A DNA stretch of 11,760 bases from an uncultured Acholeplasmatales bacterium (GTDB taxonomy: Bacteria; Bacillota_I; Bacilli_A; ML615J-28; CAG-698): positions 1 to 11,760 of the forward strand of contig CALEGD010000046.1 in the NCBI GenBank assembly GCA_937877075.1. Reading direction: 5' to 3'. The notes below the pieces were generated by a model. It did no database searches, was not told where the DNA came from, and worked only from the letters and a program-made list of their open reading frames with translations. Position numbers and translations under genes: made by a program. Positions 1 to 5,935 of this stretch are shown in pieces. How positions within the stretch are numbered: the stretch's first letter is position 1; every line of letters starts with the position of its first letter.

Positions 1-251
1 CTGCCGGCTACGGTGACGGGATGATTAAGGAGATTATCAATAAAGTTGAAAAAGACACTGTCTTTACAATTGAACCCCATTTAGCTATCTTTGAAGGTTA
101 TAGCGATATTGATAAGAGTGAACTTAAAAATAAGTTTAAATTCTCAAACAACGAAGATGCTTTTGATTTTGCGGTAAATGCTTTTAAGAATTTGCTTCTA
201 AAATCTGGCTATCAAGAAAACAATATGATTTGGGAGAAAATAGATGAATAA
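1..251 (+). CDS. Sugar phosphate isomerase/epimerase-like TIM-barrel protein, C-terminal part (5' end outside window)
   Basis: The reading frame is open from base 3 to the TAA at 249-251, giving about 82 residues that are the end of a longer protein; the ATG at 21 is internal. The visible GYGDGMIKEI followed by FTIEPHLAIFEGY is the pattern at the end of xylose-isomerase-like TIM barrels of the IolE/IolI type. In that family the Glu of EPH (codon 72-74) is normally the last metal ligand of the active site. Family members isomerise or epimerise keto-sugars or inosose derivatives in the cytoplasm with a divalent metal. The stop overlaps the start of the downstream oxidoreductase by 8 nt, so the two are translationally coupled. 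Substrate is unknown. The family call is fairly secure even though only the C-terminus is present. Confidence 0.75.
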   Translation, partial: AGYGDGMIKEIINKVEKDTVFTIEPHLAIFEGYSDIDKSELKNKFKFSNNEDAFDFAVNAFKNLLLKSGYQENNMIWEKIDE

Positions 252-1404
252 AGTTAGATATGGAATTATCGGCGTTGGCAATATGGGAAGTAAACATCTT
301 GACAGCTTTGTAGGTGGAAGTGTTGCAAATGCAGAAGTTGTGGCTATCGCCGATTTAAAGGAAAGTAAATTAAAAGTCCAAAAGGATAAATATCCGCACG
401 CTCACTTCACTTGTTATGCAAATGGGGCTGAATTAATTGAAAAAGCAGATGTTGATGCGGTTATTATTGCTGTTCCTCATTACGACCATCCAGTTCATGC
501 CATCCAAGCCTTAAATAAAGGTCTACATGTTATTTGTGAGAAACCGGCCGGTGTTTATACAAAACAAGTAAAAGAAATGAATGAAGTTGCTAAAAATTCA
601 AAGGCATTGTTTACAATGATGTTTAATCAAAGAACTAATTGTCTATATAGAAAAATGCGGGAATTGATTTTAGAAGGTGCAATCGGTTCAATCAAGCGAA
701 TAAATTGGTTGATGACCGATTGGTATCGACCCCAAAGTTATTATGATTCCGGAGATTGGCGGGCAACTTGGGATGGCGAAGGCGGCGGGGTCCTCTTTAA
801 TCAATCTCCGCATCAACTCGATTTAATATCTTGGGTAACTGGGATGATGCCTAAGCGTGTTCATGCTTTCTGCCATTTTGGGAAATGGCATAATATCGAA
901 GTCGAAGATGATGTTACCGCCTATCTTGAATATGACAATGGAGCAACCGGTGTTTTTATTACTTCAACTGCTGATGCTCCAGGAACTAATCGTTTTGAAG
1001 TATTGGGCACTGGTGGTAAACTTGTCTGTGAGAATGATGAATTAATTTTATATAAAAACAAAATTGACGAAAGAAAATTCAATGAGACTTATAAAGGCGG
1101 TTTTGGCCAACCGGAGTTTGAAGTAATAAATGTTGAAACTGACGGTAAAAACCCTCAGCATCTAGGTATTTTAAGAAACTTCACCAATGCAATTTTAGGC
1201 ACAGAAGCTCTTTTTGTGGATGGAGTAGAAGGTCTTAATGGGGTTGTTTTAATGGATGCGATGCTATTATCCACTTGGTTAAATAAAGGAATCGACCTGC
1301 CTTTCGATGATGAGCTTTATCTTGAAGAATTAAACAAAAGAAGAAAAGCATCAAAGAAAAAAGATGTTTCTGATATTGTATTAAATACTGAAGGAACATA
1401 TTAA
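244..1404 (+). CDS. Gfo/Idh/MocA family NAD(P)-dependent oxidoreductase (first of two)
   Basis: This 386-residue protein starts with a Rossmann fold. The dinucleotide loop GVGNMG lies at residues 10-15 and the acidic residue of IADL near 37 suggests NAD. The family signature CEKPAG (98-103) carries the catalytic Lys100, and NQSPHQLD (186-193) supplies the active-site His190. The Asp that often sits four residues before this His is Asn186, as in many members of the family. The C-terminal two thirds form the alpha/beta substrate and oligomerisation domain. Such enzymes oxidise or reduce a ring hydroxyl/ketone of sugars, inositols or glycosides. Start 244 is set by GGGAG at 232-236 (7-nt spacer) and the 8-nt overlap with the upstream gene. 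Substrate cannot be deduced; the gene neighbourhood (TIM-barrel enzymes on both sides) points to keto-sugar metabolism. Confidence 0.9.
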   Translation: MNKVRYGIIGVGNMGSKHLDSFVGGSVANAEVVAIADLKESKLKVQKDKYPHAHFTCYANGAELIEKADVDAVIIAVPHYDHPVHAIQALNKGLHVICEKPAGVYTKQVKEMNEVAKNSKALFTMMFNQRTNCLYRKMRELILEGAIGSIKRINWLMTDWYRPQSYYDSGDWRATWDGEGGGVLFNQSPHQLDLISWVTGMMPKRVHAFCHFGKWHNIEVEDDVTAYLEYDNGATGVFITSTADAPGTNRFEVLGTGGKLVCENDELILYKNKIDERKFNETYKGGFGQPEFEVINVETDGKNPQHLGILRNFTNAILGTEALFVDGVEGLNGVVLMDAMLLSTWLNKGIDLPFDDELYLEELNKRRKASKKKDVSDIVLNTEGTY

Positions 1405-1409
1405 TTATT

Positions 1410-2393
1410 ATGAAGTCCGCAATTGTTGGCACTGGGACTATTGCTCCAGTTCATCTTAAAGCAATTATTGAGGCCGGCGGAGAAATTGTAGCCTTATGTG
1501 ATATAGAGTGCAAAAAGGCCGAAAAACTAAAAAAAGAATTTAACCTTCAGTCAAGAATATATCCTGATTATTTGGAAATGCTTGATCATGAAGAGATTGA
1601 TGTTGTCCATGTTTGTACTCCTCATTATTTACATGCCCAGATGTCAATTGTTGCTCTAAAGCGTAACATCAATGTCTTGACTGAAAAACCACTTTGTATC
1701 AGTTTAGAAGAACTAGAGAATATTAAGGAAGCTCAAAAATCTTCAAAAGCTATACTTGGTATTTGTCTTCAAAATCGTTATTTACCGGCTAATCTCTTAG
1801 CTTATGAACTTTTGAAGGAAGAGAAGATTGTTTCTGTAAAAGGAAAAGTACTATGGAGCCGAGGTGAGGCTTATTATCGGGATGCTCCTTGGCGTGGAAA
1901 ATGGGCAACTAGTGGTGGAGGGGCGATGATTAATCAAGCCATTCACAGTTTAGATTTAATATTATGGTTTTGTGGGATGCCTGTAAAAATCAAAGGAAAT
2001 ATTGCAAATAATAATCTTCAAGATATAATTGAAGTTGAAACAAAGGCTGAATTTAAGATGTTTGGGACTTATACAGCAGAGTTTTTCGCTAGCAATGAAA
2101 ATTCAAATAATAATCCAATTGAGCTTGAAATTATCAGCAATAATTATTTGATCAAAATTGTCGGACGAGATATTTATGTGAATAATTGTTTTCAAAACCT
2201 TCCAAATTTAGGACAATTAAGAGGTAAAGATTATTGGGGAGCCGGTCATCAAAGTTTAATCAAAGACTTTTATGATTCAGTTCTTCACCAAAAACCTTTT
2301 TCGATTGGTATCGAGGAAGCCAAGAAGGCATTAATTGTAATTTGGGCTTTATACAAAAGTATGGATAAAGAAATAATAATTGATAAGGAGTAA
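1410..2393 (+). CDS. Gfo/Idh/MocA family NAD(P)-dependent oxidoreductase (second of two)
   Basis: This 327-residue protein belongs to the same superfamily as its upstream neighbour but is clearly a different, shorter subfamily. Visible are the Rossmann loop GTGTIA (7-12), an acidic end of beta-2 (CDIE, near 31), the TEKPLC signature (91-96) with the predicted catalytic Lys93, and INQAIHSLDLILW (174-186) with His179. It begins only 5 nt after the preceding stop. The nearest Shine-Dalgarno-like AAGGA (1391-1395) lies about 14 nt from the ATG, further than normal, so translation may rely on coupling. Two non-identical oxidoreductases in one operon suggest sequential redox steps, for example oxidation of a substrate and later reduction of the modified ketone with cofactor recycling. 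That assignment is inference. Confidence 0.88.
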   Translation: MKSAIVGTGTIAPVHLKAIIEAGGEIVALCDIECKKAEKLKKEFNLQSRIYPDYLEMLDHEEIDVVHVCTPHYLHAQMSIVALKRNINVLTEKPLCISLEELENIKEAQKSSKAILGICLQNRYLPANLLAYELLKEEKIVSVKGKVLWSRGEAYYRDAPWRGKWATSGGGAMINQAIHSLDLILWFCGMPVKIKGNIANNNLQDIIEVETKAEFKMFGTYTAEFFASNENSNNNPIELEIISNNYLIKIVGRDIYVNNCFQNLPNLGQLRGKDYWGAGHQSLIKDFYDSVLHQKPFSIGIEEAKKALIVIWALYKSMDKEIIIDKE

Positions 2394-2396
2394 TAT

Positions 2397-3149
2397 ATGA
2401 AACTTGCAGCACAACTATATACTGTTAGAGATTATACTAAAAACGAAAAAGATATCTTTGAAACTTTAAAAAAAGTCAAAGCCATTGGTTATAATGCTGT
2501 ACAAGTCTCTGCTTTTGGCCAATATCGTAATGCTTGGCTTTCGGAAACATTAAAGGATTTAAACTTAGAAGTTTGTGCGACACATACGCCGTTAGATCGG
2601 ATTATCAACGATACCGAAAACGTAATCCTGGAGCATAAAGTATTGGATTGTAAAAATATCGGACTAGGATGGTATCGGGCGGATAGTAAAGAGAAAGCTG
2701 ATAAATTAATAGAAATATTACATCCGGCGTTAGTCAAGATTAAAGACAGTGGTCTAAAATTTTTATATCATAATCATGACCATGAGTTTATAGAGATTAC
2801 AAAAAATTATACAGTTATGGATTACCTTAAAGATAAGACTGACCCCGAATTGTTTTCCTTTCTGCCTGATTTTTATTGGATATGTTACGCTGGTGTTAAC
2901 CCGCTTGAGTTTATCAATTCCTTTAAAAATCGCTTTGATGTAGTGCACTTTAAGGATTTAAAACGTGAAAATGGGGAAGTTAAAATGGCGGAAATTTTTA
3001 ATGGTGAGATTGATTATCTTACTATTTATAATAAACTTGTAGAGCAGGGTGTTAAATGGGCTGCCGTTGAACAAGATGTCTGTGAAGTGGATCCTTTCTT
3101 AAGTTTGAAAATTAGTTATAATAATATTAAAACAAATAAATTATTTTAA
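2397..3149 (+). CDS. Sugar phosphate isomerase/epimerase-family TIM-barrel protein
   Basis: This complete 250-residue protein of the xylose-isomerase-like TIM-barrel superfamily starts with MKLAAQLYTVRD, typical of the family's first strand. The metal/substrate-binding motifs are visible: YHNHDHEF (124-131), FLPDFYWI (155-162, Asp158), VHFKDLK (183-189, His184) and AAVEQDV (222-228, Glu225). Together these are the expected ligands of an intact active site. Members of this branch act on keto-sugars or inosose-type compounds, by epimerisation, isomerisation or dehydration, and some relatives cleave 3-keto-glycosides. The start is supported by AAGGAG at 2385-2390 with a 6-nt spacer. It lies 3 nt after the second oxidoreductase and is the last gene of the operon; a terminator follows 37 nt later. 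Confidence 0.88.
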   Translation: MKLAAQLYTVRDYTKNEKDIFETLKKVKAIGYNAVQVSAFGQYRNAWLSETLKDLNLEVCATHTPLDRIINDTENVILEHKVLDCKNIGLGWYRADSKEKADKLIEILHPALVKIKDSGLKFLYHNHDHEFIEITKNYTVMDYLKDKTDPELFSFLPDFYWICYAGVNPLEFINSFKNRFDVVHFKDLKRENGEVKMAEIFNGEIDYLTIYNKLVEQGVKWAAVEQDVCEVDPFLSLKISYNNIKTNKLF

Positions 3150-3186
3150 TAATACTTTATCAAGAAAATATTTCAAAAAAATGTTT

Positions 3187-3214
3187 GGGTGTTGTTTTTT
3201 CAACGCTCTTTTTT
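3187..3214 (+). terminator. Intrinsic terminator of the sugar operon
   Basis: GGGTGTTG (3187-3194) can pair with CAACGCTC (3201-3208) through 8 base pairs, two of them G-U, around a T6 loop. Six Ts follow (3209-3214) and an A tract precedes. It sits 37 nt past the last stop codon of the operon. It is also the apparent insertion target of the group II intron remnant that starts at the next base. Confidence 0.8.
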
Positions 3215-3345
3215 GTGTGTTGGGCATGTTTAATAATTTAACAGTGAAAGTCTCTTGAACGAGAAGATGTCAAACGAAGTGCTAGCCAACGGCAAGGTGC
3301 TACTCTTTGGCTTTTACTACTGTCTTCGGTAAAAGTAGATACGCC
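3215..3345 (+). ncRNA. Group II intron 5' domain I remnant
   Basis: The stretch contains GTGTG..GGGCATG (3215-3226), AGTGAAAGTCTC (3242-3253), GAACGAG, and GTGCTAGCCAACGGCAAGGT (3280-3299). The spacing and wording resemble the start of class IIC introns, which read GUGUG..GGCAUG, GUGARAGUCC and GUUAGCC.AACGCAAGGGUG. A perfect 7-bp inverted repeat, CTTTTAC (3311-3317) with GTAAAAG (3329-3335), follows as a possible domain I hairpin. Similarity fades after about 3345, probably at an internal deletion joining it to the maturase remnant. The RNA lacks the catalytic domain V, so it cannot splice. RNase P RNA, which has a similar GGAAAGTCC motif, fits less well. Confidence 0.55.
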
Positions 3346-3463
3346 TCAGAGTTCACCAAAAATCAGTAAAAAGAATGAAGGATAAACTTTTAAAACTACA
3401 TCAAGAAGTCGAAGTGCAGATTTAAAGCATCGCCTGTTAAGACTAAAATAAGTAATAGTATAA

Positions 3464-3743
3464 TGGATTAGTGTTTATTTATTAGCCGAATTTATTGAAA
3501 TTGCTAGATAATTTTCTAAGAAGAATAAGAACCTATATTTGGAAAGCTTGGAAAAGAATATCCAAGCGTTTCAACTCCCTTAAAAAGTTTATAGTTTTAT
3601 TTAAACTAAAGAAAACTGAAGAGGACGCATGTGCATAGAAAAGGAATTACGCGTACTTCAAAACATTAAACGGCTTTCTAACAAATAAAACATTAGCCCT
3701 AAAAGGACTAGTGTCTATGTTTGATTATTATAAACTTCTTTGG
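3464..3743 (+). pseudogene. Group II intron reverse transcriptase/maturase, C-terminal (X/maturase domain) remnant
   Basis: From about 3486 one frame runs to 3743 with a single internal TAG (3636-3638) and reads LLDNFLRRIRTYIWKAWKR (from 3495) and later GLVSMFDYYKLL (from 3705). These match the maturase hallmarks LDxWLRRRLRxxIWKxWK and GLxSLLDYY in spacing and order. The segment between them keeps a degenerate 'NSRKGYW' position, where the TAG lies. Just upstream, another frame reads WISVYLLAEF (from 3464), resembling the GWINYYxxAxM element, so a frameshift separates the two; a TAG (3483-3485) also blocks the main frame there. The reverse transcriptase core with its YADD motif is absent. It is a dead fragment of an RNA-processing and retromobility protein, truncated at the 5' side by deletion. 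Confidence 0.7.
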
Positions 3744-3755
3744 ATTTTTATGATT

Positions 3756-4349
3756 TTAGTATATTGCTGTCAATAAGATATCTTGTTCATAATCGCCAAA
3801 ATGTTTACCAAAGATGTTAAATCCTCCAATATGAACAGCAACAGATTTATTTTGGATTGTTAATGTGAGTCTATGGTCCTTATATATTTCCAACGTTGAT
3901 AAGTTCACTTTTGTGTTAGACAATACACCATTTAAAAAACCACCGATTTCAGTAATTGTGAGTTTGATTAATATACCAAACTGAGTGGCATTGTTTGGCC
4001 ACCAAGAAGGATTCAATAAAACGCGTTGCCCCCCCAAATCCCCTGGCGATAAATAAGTTACTAAATCTTGATTATTGATAGAAAAAGTGATATCAGATTT
4101 CCAATCATTTTGATAGTTAAAAGTTTCTGAACAAATCTCCAGAGTAGATGTGAGTTCTTTTATTTTATTCTTTTTAGAAAACATGTTAGAAAAAGAATAA
4201 GCAATAAAACCAGAAGAATACCAGATAATGTTTGCGTTAATTCTTTCTGGCGGGAAATATTCGCCTTCAGCAAACATTACCTGGCGCTCGTTATCCGCCA
4301 TTCCGGCAATAACACCAAAACTTGCATCAACATAATGTCCCACAGGAGC
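3756..4349 (-). pseudogene. ArsR-type transcriptional regulator fragment: effector domain only, DNA-binding domain missing
   Basis: On the minus strand an open frame of about 195 residues runs from 4343 (GTG) to the TAA at 3756-3758. It resembles the C-terminal about 200 residues of a family of about 300-residue ArsR-like regulators of Firmicutes: VGHYVD (start), INANIIWYSSGFIAYSF (35-51), SPGDLGGQR (99-107), NPSWWPNNATQFG (111-123) and HIGGFNIFGKHFGDYEQDI (171-189). The family recognition is from memory. In full-length members the VGHYVD segment is preceded by the winged-helix domain. Here homology continues only two codons further upstream (Ala-Pro) before a stop at 4350-4352, and the DNA beyond encodes an unrelated fragment on the other strand. 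Without the HTH it cannot act as a repressor. The C-terminus looks intact and has no internal stop, so loss of the 5' part may be fairly recent. Confidence 0.68.
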
Positions 4350-4536
4350 CTATGTTCCCTATTTAAATGATGGGCTCAATCGGAAAGGTACTTTCGAGAT
4401 TGATGAAGGTAATACTCTCTTCAAGATCGAAGATAAAAAGATCTAATTTCATGTTACTTATCCTGGTGCTTTAAATCCATTGTATAGAGAGCCTTTGAAA
4501 CTTCTTTACGTTAAAGGTATCAATTCTGACTTTTAA
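4345..4536 (+). pseudogene. C-terminal fragment of an unrecognised protein, with an in-frame stop
   Basis: On the plus strand, one frame from 4345 reads GAYVPYLNDGLNRKGTFEID, continues through LFKIEDKKI, hits TAA (4444-4446), and goes on in the same frame as FHVTYPGALNPLYREPLKLL to a TAA at 4534-4536. The amino acid make-up on both sides of the internal stop looks like real protein, about 64 codons in all, and there is no start codon with a ribosome site. The frame is closed upstream by a stop at 4333-4335 inside the neighbouring regulator fragment. I do not recognise the family. The reverse strand of the same stretch shows no helix-turn-helix, so it is not the missing part of the regulator. 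A hairpin terminator lies about 60 nt downstream, as expected for the end of a once-functional gene. Confidence 0.5.
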
Positions 4537-4593
4537 GTGAGGCTTAAAGACTCTATAAGATATTTTAAGAATACCCTATAAAATTTTAAGAAT

Positions 4594-4634
4594 TTAAAAG
4601 TTGCTATTTACCTAAAGTGAATGGCGACTTTTAG
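4594..4634 (+). terminator. Hairpin, probable terminator of the plus-strand gene fragment
   Basis: The arms 4594-4610 and 4618-4634 can pair without mismatch over 17 positions, several of them G-U, around the 7-nt loop CCTAAAG. The A-rich base on the left and the TTTT on the right give the usual A tract/T tract look, although no longer T run follows. It separates the pseudogene remnant from the promoter of the addBA operon and would insulate the latter. Confidence 0.5.
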
Positions 4635-4678
4635 TCATATACTATTTGTTTTTAATTAATATCTAAAAGGATTGTTTG

Positions 4679-4707
4679 TTGAATAAAAAGGTGATTTATT
4701 ATATAAT
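4679..4707 (+). promoter_or_regulatory. Sigma-A-type promoter of the J-like/HIRAN/addB/addA operon
   Basis: A perfect -10 box TATAAT (4702-4707) is preceded at 17 bp by TTGAAT (4679-4684), which matches the -35 consensus at four of six positions. The predicted start of transcription is around 4713-4715, leaving a very short leader of about 14 nt with AGAGGAG at 4715-4721 before the ATG at 4728. No operator-like inverted repeat is seen between the -35 box and the start codon. Confidence 0.7.
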
Positions 4708-4727
4708 TGAGTTTAGAGGAGTAAGAT

Positions 4728-5540
4728 ATGATTGGTGAGAATCTTCTGGTTAAGGAAAGAGAAGAAGAACTTAATAATTTGAAGGAAATGTTTCTGATTG
4801 TTTATAAAGAACATGAAGATCTTTCCAAAGAATGTGTAGTATTATATAATCGATATAATTTAGTTTTCGGGAAAATTTTTTACGATCGTTATCTTTTGTA
4901 TACAGAAATTTTGAGGTTTAAAAGAAAAATCGAACTCTATCAATCCTATCTTAACCGTGAAGAAGAAATTGATAAGAATCTTGTAGAAGTGATTTTAAAT
5001 TCTGAGTTAAAAGAATATGAAGAAAAACTAGCCAAGATTCTTGAAGAATACCGCTTGGCAGAAGAATTTAACCGACTACCTTTGCTTAGTAAAAACGAAA
5101 TTTATGAAGTAAAGAGAATTTATCTTAAAATAGCGAAAAGAATTCATCCGGATATTGATCCGAATTTTAATGAAATAAAAAAAGATTTATGGCAAAAGAC
5201 TTTAAATGCCTATAAATTAAATGATCTTGAAACTTTGAGGGAATGTGAATATATTTTGGATAATTTTCTTCATTTAGAAGAATCAAAGGAAAATGAATTA
5301 GATAATTTAGATCAAGAAATCGAAAAACTTAAATCAAAAATCGAAAAACTTCAAAATCGTAATAATTATATCGTTAATACTTTCCCTTATGACCAAAAAG
5401 AGCTTTTAAATAACTCGACTTTAATCGATGAAAAGCTTTTAGAGGTAAAGGCCGATATCGAGCTCTTTCGTGAGAACCTGGGAAATTTGGAAAAAAGATT
5501 GAAAGAAATCGATCCAGACTATGAGAAGGAGATATGTTAG
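4728..5540 (+). CDS. Coiled-coil protein with J-domain-like HPD segment, first gene of the addBA operon
   Basis: This 270-residue, highly charged, cytoplasmic protein has no signal peptide or membrane segment. Residues 1-40 and 50-115 are Lys/Glu-rich helices likely to form a coiled coil. Residues 123-172 read as J-domain helix II, the HPD tripeptide (His140-Pro-Asp142) in IAKRIHPDIDPN, and helix III (KKDLWQKTLNAYKLNDLETL). A second long coiled coil with heptad-like LDQEIEKLKSKIEKLQ covers about 190-260. The usual helix I sequence (YEVLGV-type) is not obvious. J proteins use HPD to stimulate the ATPase of DnaK, so a role in recruiting DnaK or in assembly of a partner is possible but unproven. 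AGAGGAG (4715-4721) gives a 6-nt spacer. The stop codon abuts the HIRAN gene start, so the two are almost certainly co-translated. Confidence 0.75.
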   Translation: MIGENLLVKEREEELNNLKEMFLIVYKEHEDLSKECVVLYNRYNLVFGKIFYDRYLLYTEILRFKRKIELYQSYLNREEEIDKNLVEVILNSELKEYEEKLAKILEEYRLAEEFNRLPLLSKNEIYEVKRIYLKIAKRIHPDIDPNFNEIKKDLWQKTLNAYKLNDLETLRECEYILDNFLHLEESKENELDNLDQEIEKLKSKIEKLQNRNNYIVNTFPYDQKELLNNSTLIDEKLLEVKADIELFRENLGNLEKRLKEIDPDYEKEIC

Positions 5541-5927
5541 ATGGATATTATTAAAAAGGATAAAACTGATTTATTAGTCGTCAGCCGTAATCTGCCGGAT
5601 TTACCGCGACCTTTTGAAAGAGAAATTTACCTTTTTTCTACCTATATTGCCGGTACCGGTTATATAGAAAACATTGAAGAATTAATTGAGGGTATGGATA
5701 TTTCAGAAGACTTAGAATTTTACCGTGAACCGAAAAACACTCATGATAATCTGGCAATATCCGTTAAAACAAAGAAAAAGGAAAAGCTAGGTTACCTTCC
5801 CCGAGCTGATAATCTGATCTTTGCCAGGCTCATGGATGCCGGTAAACTCTTATTTGGAAAAGTAAAGGAAATCAAAAAAAGAGGTAATTGGTTTAAAATC
5901 GAAATTGATATCTATCTGAAAGATTAG
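5541..5927 (+). CDS. Stand-alone HIRAN-domain protein
   Basis: This 128-residue protein is almost entirely one HIRAN domain (about residues 31-128). It shows LFSTYIAGTGYI (31-42), the signature FYREPKNTHDNLAISV (60-75), LGYLPRADNLIFARLMDAGK (83-102) and a final beta-rich segment. HIRAN domains, known from Rad5/HLTF and from small bacterial proteins, have an OB-like fold; in HLTF the domain binds the 3'-OH end of single-stranded DNA. The first 30 residues are a short basic/hydrophobic lead. The start follows the upstream TAG directly, with AAGGAG at 5526-5531 (9-nt spacer) inside the previous gene. It lies 8 nt before addB, so a role at DNA ends together with AddAB is an attractive inference. 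No nuclease or helicase motif is present. Confidence 0.85.
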   Translation: MDIIKKDKTDLLVVSRNLPDLPRPFEREIYLFSTYIAGTGYIENIEELIEGMDISEDLEFYREPKNTHDNLAISVKTKKKEKLGYLPRADNLIFARLMDAGKLLFGKVKEIKKRGNWFKIEIDIYLKD

Positions 5928-5935
5928 AGGAGAAT

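Larger units (their letters stand above)
3215..3743 (+). mobile_element. Degenerate group II intron, class IIC-like (internally deleted, 3' end lost)
   Basis: Two recognisable parts of a group II retrointron lie in the correct order on the plus strand: a 5' domain I-like RNA from 3215, then a maturase C-terminal remnant ending near 3743. The 5' end GTGTG matches the GUGYG consensus and sits immediately after the T tract of a rho-independent terminator, the known insertion preference of class IIC introns. Only about 0.5 kb remains where an intact element is about 2 kb or slightly less. The reverse transcriptase fingers/palm region is gone, and no domain V (AGCCGTA..GTACGGTT-type hairpin) or domain VI can be found before the next remnant begins at 3756. 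The element must be immobile. The class assignment rests on the 5' sequence and insertion site, recognised from memory and not by alignment. Confidence 0.62.

Noticed and set aside
3242..3300. RNase P RNA-like motif (GAAAGTC with later GGCAAGG).
   Set aside because: The order GTGTG..GAAAGTC..GCTAGCCAACGGCAAGG together with a downstream maturase remnant fits a group II intron; the conserved RNase P P4 and CR elements are not seen.
3375..3422. Small plus-strand frame starting MKDKLLKLHQEVEVQI in the intron relic.
   Set aside because: It is only 16 codons with no ribosome site and no recognised family; it lies in the deleted interior of the intron and may at most be debris of its reading frame.
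3690..3714. Hairpin ACATTAGCCCT / AGGACTAGTGT with a TTTTATTT run on the minus-strand side, a possible terminator for the minus-strand regulator fragment.
   Set aside because: It has a mismatch and lies inside the stretch that still encodes maturase motifs on the plus strand (ending GLVSMFDYY), so the pairing is more simply a by-product of coding sequence. A shared use cannot be excluded.
4562..4593. Direct repeat ATTTTAAGAAT at 4562-4572 and 4583-4593.
   Set aside because: Two copies of an 11-base AT-rich word in an AT-rich spacer are close to chance. There is no third copy, no palindrome and no link to the promoter at 4679.
3150..4727. Possible CRISPR array, tRNA or phage attachment site in the gene-poor stretch.
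   Set aside because: No regularly spaced repeats, no cloverleaf-like sequence and no integrase gene are present; the stretch is explained by the terminator, intron relic, two gene stumps and the next promoter.
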